A DNA stretch of 64,000 bases, from assembly GCA_964036295.1 (NCBI GenBank), contig OZ038473.1, forward strand, positions 4,371,501-4,435,500, given 5' to 3'. This document shows, piece by piece, positions 55,204 to 64,000 of the stretch; position 1 is the first letter of the stretch; each line of letters begins with the position of its first letter. This DNA comes from Plumapathes pennacea (taxonomy: Eukaryota > Cnidaria > Anthozoa > Antipatharia > Myriopathidae). The notes under the pieces were generated by a model that was not told the DNA's origin, ran no database searches, and was given only the letters and a program-made list of their open reading frames with translations. The position numbers and the translations under genes were made by a program.

Positions 55204-56101
55204 AAATAACTATGATACTACGCGCGCTCTGATTGGTTAAAAAACCATTTTACAAATAAGTACAAAGACATGGAAATGACGAATCCTGAAATAAAAAAAC
55301 TGCGTGTCGTCCCCTACTTCAAAGATTCATGTGTTACAGAAACTGCAGCGGGCTATTAGAGCAAATAGTGAAGCCGTGTGCAAATCATGTGCAATTAGTG
55401 AAGCAGCGTGAAGAAAAGTTGTCCGAATATTGCATGAAATTTAATTCGGAAACCGTGAGACAGAAAGCCAACAATTACACAGTCAAAGAACATTCTCTAA
55501 AGTTTCTAACCTTTATACCTTCGTCTCCTGTGGCTCGTAGCTAGTAACTAGATGGCTTAGATCACCGGAGTTTCACACGAATAATTGTAGGTTTATGGTG
55601 ATGAAGGTACAAACAGTCTTCGCTAATGCACGAGTCTGTCTCGACTGTCGGCTCGGTGGCACAAAAGCTGTTGAGTCAATTCAATGGAGTTGACTGTCGT
55701 CCGGCAGAGTTCAAGTAATGCTCAAGTAAAGCAAACAAATGTACAAACTACCTTCTTCAGCAGAATAGTGTTGTTGTGCAGACATGTTTACGTCGAGTGA
55801 CACCGTTGTCCTGAAAGTTGAAACCTGACGGCTCAAAACATTCTCGCCGGTTCTTTTGAATTCTTGACAAACAGTGGTACTAATATCCGACACATTTCTT
55901 GCGAAATTCATCTTCATTTAGCAGCCTGTCAAGTTTTTCAAGTGAACGGGAGTGGTGTTCCGTTTTCATTCATGGACTGACTCGTGAAACAGACTTTCCG
56001 ATTGGACGAGCGTGCGTTTTGACGGTTTTCGGGAGAATCTTGAACTTGATCATTTTCAATATAAAGTTCTTTCAGGTAATAAAAACTTCGTTATTTTATA
56101 A
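55200..56101. other. intron, no gene recognised
   Basis: Short frames only; nothing with family support. Confidence 0.35.
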
Positions 56102-56274
56102 AAGCAATATGACACTCGTTTCCATGTCTATGTACTCTTATATAAACACTTGGGATGTTGTGAGAACACTCGAAAAAGTTCAAAAAGCTGATTTTGAACT
56201 TTTTCTCGTGTTCTCCCAACATCCCGCGTGTTTATATAAGAGTACATAGACATGGAAACTCGTGTTATATTGCT

Positions 56275-56275
<1 letters not shown>
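56102..56275. mobile_element. palindromic MITE
   Basis: AAGCAATATGACACTCG to CGTGTTATATTGCTT: two arms of about 80 bp (both with CCATGTCTATGTACTC) fold on a short centre. Confidence 0.85.
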
Positions 56276-56306
<31 letters not shown>

Positions 56307-56309
<3 letters not shown>

Positions 56310-56593
56310 CCGTTTGCAAAAATTTTGAGCCCTCGATATATCACTATATACAAATATCGAGTGCATTGGTGCATTGTGGGAAGAGTTCAACTGGAAAATT
56401 TTCTTCCCCAGCCAAATAACGAGGAGGAACACGCACTAATCATTGTATTTTGAACTTAAATATCTTTCTGGTAATATTTTGTTCTAATTTGTGCGGTTTG
56501 TGTGCAATTCTAGAACCATTACCTTCCCACAATGCACTTGATATTTGTATATAGTGATCTATATTGAGGGCTCAATATTTTTGCAAAGGGCTG
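56307..56593. mobile_element. MITE family C copy
   Basis: Ends CAGCCGTTTGCAAAAA and TTTTTGCAAAGGGCTG with TA flanks and shared inner blocks (CCCACAATGCAC and inverse). Confidence 0.8.
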
Positions 56594-56749
56594 TGTATAT
56601 ATATATATACTAGAAACACGATAATCGCAGATATCCCCTCGCTCTGGCCTGGCATATATTGTTTTGGTAGCTCAACAACAGCAGCCTCTTACTAAAGTTT
56701 CGACACAAAAAAAAACATGGAGGTTTGTGTCTATTTTATGAGGCCTTAA

Positions 56750-57263
56750 AGTGCCTATAAGCCTTCCGTTTTTATATGAAAGTAGGAAGTGATCTAAGCA
56801 ACTTATACCCAAAGAAACTCCGTTCCGAAGCGTTCTTATACTTTTTTCACGCGGTTGAATTCAGAATTCCGAAATCTTGACCGAGCGACAAGGGAGACTG
56901 GGTCTGTGATGTCAGAGAAGGGACTGGCATCGCTTTGGCGTCTCTTTGCCTTAGTTGTCTTTTTCCCTTGGTTACGTTTTTCTCGACAACACATCTATGA
57001 GGCATAATTCTCACCTCGCCAACTGCAAAATCTGTGTGAAAGTTTTGTTTGACAAGAAACGAATCCCTCCTCTGACGTCATAACCCAGGCTCTTGATCGA
57101 AAAACTTTCGGCGGTCAGATTCAAAATGGCGGTCAAAATCGCATGTTTGCCGGGCGGAAAAATATATAAAAACGCTTCGGAGCGGAGTTTCTTTGGCCAT
57201 AAGTTGTTTAGATTACTTCCTACTTTCATATAAAAACGTAACGTCTGAAGGCTTATAGGCACT
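56750..57263. mobile_element. 514-bp MITE with TTAA duplication
   Basis: AGTGCCTATAAGCCTTC and GAAGGCTTATAGGCACT ends, inverted arms of about 105 bp, TTAA on both sides (56746-56749, 57264-57267). TTAA suggests Kolobok or piggyBac mobilisation. The minus frame inside (57011-57298) is not a gene. Confidence 0.85.
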
Positions 57264-57267
57264 TTAA

Positions 57268-58700
57268 TGTTACCAACTTTTTGTAGTTGATGGGGCAAGC
57301 ATGTTAAAAAAAATTAACACTTTTGCTACACAATCCCTTGGAGGATAAGGGTATAACAACTATCATGAACTTAATACAGGTAAACAACCCTTTCACTCCC
57401 AAGTTTAAATGCAGAATCTTCCAGCTTTAATTTCAAAATAAATTATATAAATTAATATTATATAAAATATGTAGTGAGAAGTTACAGTTCAGTCAGCATT
57501 CATCTAACCAACACGGTATAAAAAGCTATATTCTCTGTACTGTACAATACAGTACATTTCCAACTGAAGGATAAAATTGAATTTGATCACTCTTGGGTGT
57601 GAAAGGGTTTAAACTTGTTGTTACAATATTGGTTACTGTCTACCTTGGTGCTGGTCTTACTCACATGTTATTGCCACTTATATTACATATTAACTGAACT
57701 GAAGTTTCCTTCATAAAAAGCAAACAACCTCTAAAAAATAAGTACCTAACAAAACCTTGTGTCAGAAGGAAACAGAAAAAATATTTGGCTCTGAGCATGT
57801 CGTCCAATTGAGCACAATACAGTAACATTCTAAATTTTAAGAAAACACCCAGATATAATTTTTCTTGGGGTTATTTGACAGAGTATACAGGCCAGTGTCC
57901 TTTAGAACATTTTCCTTTGGCATTCGTTAAAGACATCACCATCGAGTTCATTTTTGGCTCCTGACAATCTTACACTTTCATGATGTCAGTGACTTGGTAT
58001 ACGAGGATCCTTTAACTGCACAGGAGTTGACTTCTCAGCCTGATTTCTTCACTTGAGCATTTCCTTTACCATGATCTTTTTGGAGATGAAAACACATATT
58101 CAGGTTTTTGTCTTCACTACATATTGTTGCAATTTATTGTACAGTACCTACCTATAAACAACACAGAATCGAACTTCCACTTGGACTGAAGTGTAGGTTT
58201 AGCCAAGGAACCTCTCTGTTTGCTCCTACAAAAATCAGAAAGGCACCAAATTTTCAAGACGATGATGAGATAATTCATAATGATGTACACATTACAATGC
58301 ACTTTCGTAGCTAACCTGTACTATTCATCCACAATTGACATAAATCTTGAAAGGATGCTGCAAAGGATCTAGCGCACTGTAAATAGATACTTGTTGTCCT
58401 GGAATGTTAACACAAATAGGTCCTAAATTCTTGAGTACATTGTAAAGTGTTTCACAGTACACTGTAGGTGATAGCAATATTTAGTTGACGAATGTGTGAT
58501 AAAGAGATTGTACAACAGGAATTCAGATAAAACAAAATTTTACCATGCATCCTTTGTTCAGCTGTTATTCGTTAAAAATAAACAGTGACAAAGAATGTCC
58601 GTATTGCAATTAATGCATAATTGTTCAAATTTGGCCATCAATTTGGCCATCATCATAGAGGTCAAAAATGTAAACACAATCATAACCAAACAGAATAGTT
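57268..58700. other. intron, no gene recognised
   Basis: About 1.4 kb, A+T-rich, no identifiable repeat or gene. Confidence 0.35.
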
Positions 58701-58701
58701 T

Positions 58702-59727
<1,026 letters not shown>

Positions 59728-59744
59728 ATATATATATATATATG

Positions 59745-59939
59745 AATCTGGTGATATTCACGTTCGAATAAGTCATGTCGTGTGCCTAGAGTGTCAACTT
59801 CGTTGGAGAATAATTTATTTGCCTGAAATTCTCGGCTATTCAGTTAACAAGCTTAAATTAATCACAAATCCCAGTATCCCTTTCGGTCGTGGTATTTACT
59901 TATTTGCCTTTTTTTGGGTGAACCTTTTTGAAACGACTG
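59745..59939. mobile_element. MITE family B, truncated copy
   Basis: Matches the right two-thirds of 43291-43580, ending TTTTTGAAACGACTG before (TA)n. Confidence 0.75.
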
Positions 59940-60016
59940 TATATATATATATATATATAGAACAAGGGTGAAAGGCGCGTGGACCCAGTAAAAACACAAA
60001 ATCAGTCAGTTTTTAC

Positions 60017-60164
<148 letters not shown>

Positions 60165-60165
60165 A

Positions 60166-60384
60166 CAGTCAATCCCGAAAAGGTTGTCCAGTCTGAATAT
60201 ATAAATATACAAATATATCTGTCACGTGACGACCTAAAACTATCGTGTTTTAAACTGGAAATACTCCAAATGCTCTTGGTTTTATCATTCTAATGACTAG
60301 CAACCATAAAATTATATAAACATGCTGACTTAATGTATTTATTTGTCGCTATACGGTGTTTCTCAGTGATCACGTGATATATAT
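60166..60384. mobile_element. MITE family A, truncated copy
   Basis: Begins CAGTCAATCCCGAAAAGG; the far end is replaced by unrelated sequence after GATCACGTGATATA. Confidence 0.75.
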
Positions 60385-60499
60385 GGCACCGATGGCGTTA
60401 TTAATATATCGCAAAAAACCTGAAGCCGTTGGTTTAGTATCTCCGCCAAAATTCCTGTAGTGACAGTAAATACGGCTTGGAAGATACTAGGACGAAAAG

Positions 60500-60502
<3 letters not shown>

Positions 60503-60594
<92 letters not shown>
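60503..60594. repeat. (TA)n microsatellite
   Basis: About 46 TA units directly before a family A MITE. Confidence 0.95.
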
Positions 60595-60595
<1 letters not shown>

Positions 60596-60598
<3 letters not shown>

Positions 60599-60863
60599 TC
60601 AATCCCGAAAAGGTTGTCCAGTTTAAATATATATTTAGGCAATTATATCTATCACGTGACTACTGAAAAACACCGTATAACGACAAAGAAAAACATTAAG
60701 TCAGCTTGTTTATATAATTTTATGGTTACTAGTCATTAGATTGATAAAGCCAAGAGCATTTGGAGTATTTCCAGTTTAAAACACGATAGTTTTAGGTCGT
60801 CACGTGACAGATATATTTGTATATTTATATATTCAGACTGGACAACCTTTTCGGGATTGACTG
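60596..60863. mobile_element. MITE family A copy, full length
   Basis: CAGTCAATCCCGAAAAGG to CCTTTTCGGGATTGACTG, about 268 bp, nearly the same as the copy at 54897. Confidence 0.85.
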
Positions 60864-60885
60864 TATATATATATTTTTATATATA

Positions 60886-61413
<528 letters not shown>

Positions 61414-61629
61414 TTATTATATGGCTTTAGATCTTTCGGCAAACATAAAACAAGGCCACAATGAGTACTCATCTCGTTCATTCAACAACATCAATTGCGA
61501 TCAGGCATGAATTACGCACGTTTGTTTTCACAACAAATTCAGTTCACAGCTTACAATTCTACCTATTTGAAAATCTTGAAAGAAAAAAAGCATCTGTCAA
61601 ACCAACTGCCTAAATACATCCCAGTTGTT

Positions 61630-61879
61630 CTGAGCTGAATGAAGTCAGATCATTATATACAAACATTCCTAATGACGAAGGAATAGAAGCACTACGACAT
61701 ACACTGGAAAATAGACGAATTGGATCCTATACAGCGAACAGCACCGTCCTATTGAAATTCATGGAACTAATACTTACACTGAATAACTTTATCTTCAACT
61801 GCGTTAACTATCTCCAGATAAAAGGATGTGTCATGGGCACAAACTGCGCTCCGTCCTACGCAAACAATCTTTATGGGAA
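61630..61879 (+). pseudogene. Penelope-like element reverse transcriptase fragment
   Basis: The + strand reads LYTNIPNDEGIEALRHTLEN and, further on, FNCVNYLQIKGCVMGTNCAP followed by SYAN. These are the finger/palm motifs just before the catalytic YxDD box of Penelope-like reverse transcriptases. The first is preceded by short broken coding sequence. The fragment stops at a truncated family A MITE, so the YxDD box and any GIY-YIG endonuclease are absent. Confidence 0.72.
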
Positions 61880-62010
61880 GGATAAAACTATCGTGTTTTG
61901 AGCTGAAAATACTTCAAATGCTCTTGATTTTACCATTAAAATGACTGGCAACAATAAAATTTTACAAACATTCTCATATAGTGTATTTTTCTGTAGTTAT
62001 ACAGAGTTTA
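61880..62010. mobile_element. MITE family A, diverged truncated copy
   Basis: Shares ACTATCGTGTTTTGAGC and ATGCTCTTGATTTTACC with family A; no intact ends. Confidence 0.65.
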
Positions 62011-62315
62011 TATATATATGAAAAGAACAATGATGTGACCAAGCATCTGTGGCTTATGGAAGCGAAGCAATGCGATATGTGGATCAAGAACCATGGCTAA
62101 ACTCACACAAGGAACAAGTTGTCATGTACAGTCAAGAGCATAGTTGGATAACAACGAACTTTTATGGCATTTCTCTTGCACGGAAACGTATTTTCGTTTA
62201 ATAAGGACATCTAGAACCTTCAAGATCTTAATTAGCTTGTTAAGCATTGAACAATTGTACACGTCATCAATCAATTTAGAGTAACATATAAACGAGCGAC
62301 TGGCTTGTAACATTC

Positions 62316-62368
62316 ATTAACCGCTGAGGAAGGCCAGAATAAAGTGGGCTGAAACGCGTCCGGTTAAT
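62316..62368 (+). ncRNA. candidate minimal hammerhead ribozyme (Penelope-type)
   Basis: The core CTGAGGA (62324-62330; consensus CUGANGA) and GAAA (62351-62354) are present. Stem I is 8 bp perfect (ATTAACCG 62316-62323 with CGGTTAAT 62361-62368). Stem II is AGGCC with GGGCT and one mismatch. Stem III is only two base pairs (AC with GT around GC), as reported for Penelope-like elements. The predicted cut is after C62360 (UH = UC). It lies ~440 nt downstream of the Penelope fragment on the same strand. Confidence 0.65.
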
Positions 62369-62444
62369 CGGAACAAGCAACCTGTGTTGTCTCATCCACG
62401 ACGAACCCCTACTAGCTACAGATGCCTGGTTACATCATTGTTCT

Positions 62445-62688
<244 letters not shown>

Positions 62689-62912
62689 CATGTACGCATT
62701 ACTATCTAATAATTTAGTCCCCAATTAGTTTGTAAAAAGCTAAATACACAATAAAGTTATTATTATTACTGTTATTATCATTATTATTATAAAGAGAATA
62801 ATCTGTAAAGGCATGCCGACAGAAGACAAAGACAGAGGTCGAGTCATAGCGGAGGGCAGGGGATGGAGTAAAGAAAAAAAGTAAACGAGATGTTGTGTTT
62901 TGTTTTCATTAG

Positions 62913-63038
62913 GAGGATACTTTTCCGACGAGCCAGCGTACGTTGGCAAGAGCTGCAAGAAATGTCCAAACGGAACTTTTGTTCACCCAAATAGATCTCC
63001 AGGAAAACGAGAAACAGATTGTAAAGCTTGTCCACCAG
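62913..63038 (+). CDS. Cys-rich GCC2/GCC3-like exon of the large host gene
   Basis: A 126-nt exon (acceptor TTTTCATTAG, donor GTGAGG) encodes GYFSDEPAYVGKSCKKCPNG, then TFVHPNRSPGKRETDCKACP and PG. The C-x2-C-P-x-G-T-F pattern is that of GCC2/GCC3 repeats. The two bases before GYF complete the Gly codon from 42539, and the last base starts the Gly completed at 63407. Confidence 0.85.
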
Positions 63039-63406
63039 GTGAGGGATTTGTCTATTTTTTTTTTTATATACTGAAGCCTCGAACTGTTTCAATTAAATAC
63101 GACCACACCCGAAATTCACCGATAACCCTCGGACGTACAAACATACTTTAACTACCGGGTCTTGTTCTGTTAATATTTTCTGAAGAACTCTTAATTTTAG
63201 TAGATAGTCTGTTGTGCTTTCTACAATTTGGGGAGTTCACCTTATTTAAGACATTGTACCATTTTTCGACCCCCAAAATATGAATATGGAGTAATGATTT
63301 TCAATTTGTTAGGAGACGGAGCCCTGTGATAAAACAAATGCATAGTTGAAACACACACGCTGTCATCAAATGTATGTAGAATTAATATTTCTCTTGCATA
63401 CTGCAG
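63039..63406. other. intron
   Basis: Ordinary intron between two Cys-rich exons; nothing else recognised. Confidence 0.6.
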
Positions 63407-64000
63407 GAACTTATACAGATGAATTTGCTGGATTCAAAGCTTGTAGATGCTTACAAAACTTTAAACGCAACAATAGTTTTGGGCCCTGTGTTCTATGTTC
63501 TGTTGATGGCATGACATGCCATGATGACTATGGAGACTTAAAAGAAGGATACTGGTGGAAATGGGAATCGAAAGAGATCAAGGAGATCTACACAAACTTT
63601 ACACGAAACCTAAACAATGCAACTTTTAGGTTCGACGAAAACACAGCATCATACAACAAGTCTTTACCGAAACCTTACCAGTGTCCTCTCGAAGGATCCT
63701 GTCGTGGTGGACTAGACGCACAATGCACTGAGGGTTATGAAGGTCCACTGTGCGCTGTATGTAAAATGGGTCACTATTATAGCTTTGGAAAATGCAGAGT
63801 TTGCACATCAAGGCTACTTGTGTTGGCGCTGCCGTTAGCTCTTGCGATAGTGGTCATTATTGTCATTGTACTGGTTGTGTGGATGAGCAAGAAAAAGACA
63901 GCGGAAAGCAACAACCGACACCCGATCGATGCAATATTGTCAAAAATAAAGATCATCGTTGGATTTTATCAAGTGATGTACGGGCTGCTAGAAGCATTCA
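63407..64000 (+). CDS. Cys-rich, EGF-like and transmembrane exon of the large host gene (continues past the window)
   Basis: Acceptor ATACTGCAG opens GTYTDEFAGFKACRCLQNF, then CVLCSVDGMTCHDD, LKEGYWWKWESKE with N-glycosylation-type sites, and QCPLEGSCRGGLDAQCTEGY. An EGF-like GYEGPLCAVCKMGHYY and CRVCTSR follow, then a membrane segment LLVLALPLALAIVVIIVIVL and a basic cytoplasmic start (WMSKKKTAESNNRHP). The last residues (IIVGFYQVMYGLLEA) may begin a further membrane segment. This order matches large cnidarian receptor-like proteins with LRR, GCC2/GCC3 and a multi-pass end. Function unknown. No donor site before the window edge. Confidence 0.85.

Overview
The window is animal nuclear DNA, most likely from an anthozoan cnidarian (a coral or sea anemone). 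The reasons are spliced exons with GT/AG borders, a cnidarian-type tRNA-Ser-derived SINE, and cnidarian-type families: THAP transposase, P2X7-ballast-like, SAM/HECT-like and DUF6729-like proteins. The species cannot be named from the sequence.

The frame of the window appears to be one very large host gene on the + strand, seen only through its exons. Five 72-nt exons (4110, 24428, 25368, 25678, 26208) and one 75-nt exon (26842) each encode about one leucine-rich repeat, and each splits a Leu codon between its second and third base. They are followed by cysteine-rich GCC2/GCC3-like exons (42346, 62913) and by a Cys-rich, EGF-like plus transmembrane exon (63407 to the window end). Reading phases join correctly across all of them, so the gene covers at least about 60 kb. 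Nearly everything else lies in its introns and is mobile DNA.

Layout. 1-977 is a near-identical second copy of part of a Polinton DNA polymerase gene. 4.1-6.5 kb holds the first LRR exon, a minisatellite, a broken DUF6729-like gene and a Helitron-like repeat. 6556-21872 is a complete but decayed Polinton/Maverick (adintovirus-like element): 15.3 kb, terminal inverted repeats of about 290 bp, flanking CATAT direct repeats. It carries polymerase B, a retrovirus-like integrase, a major capsid protein, a packaging ATPase and a cluster of small membrane or unknown genes. Most large genes contain stops or frameshifts, and a 552-bp LINE fragment is nested inside one gene. 22-27 kb holds a foldback with telomere-like repeats, nested MITEs and four LRR-region exons. 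27-31 kb holds a SINE, Helitron 5' regions and a Crypton recombinase fragment. 34.8-42.1 kb holds a long foldback whose right arm is split by a 6.2-kb Kolobok transposon (TTAA target duplication). That transposon carries a spliced THAP transposase and, on the other strand, a spliced P2X7-ballast-like gene. 43-53 kb holds an IS630/Tc1-like transposase with introns, a SAM/HECT-like E3 pseudogene broken by a MITE, and a decayed integrase-like gene. 53.9-62.7 kb is dominated by (TA)n arrays carrying three families of TA-flanked MITEs, a Helitron fragment, and a Penelope-like fragment with a candidate hammerhead ribozyme.

The strongest leads are four. (1) The Kolobok element carries a convergent P2X7-ballast-like gene. 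(2) The Polinton shows a recurring A(C/T)TTAA(G/A) motif 19-38 nt before its start codons. (3) A Polinton protein ends in overlapping PSAP and PPAY late-domain motifs. (4) A minimal hammerhead ribozyme fold lies next to the Penelope fragment.
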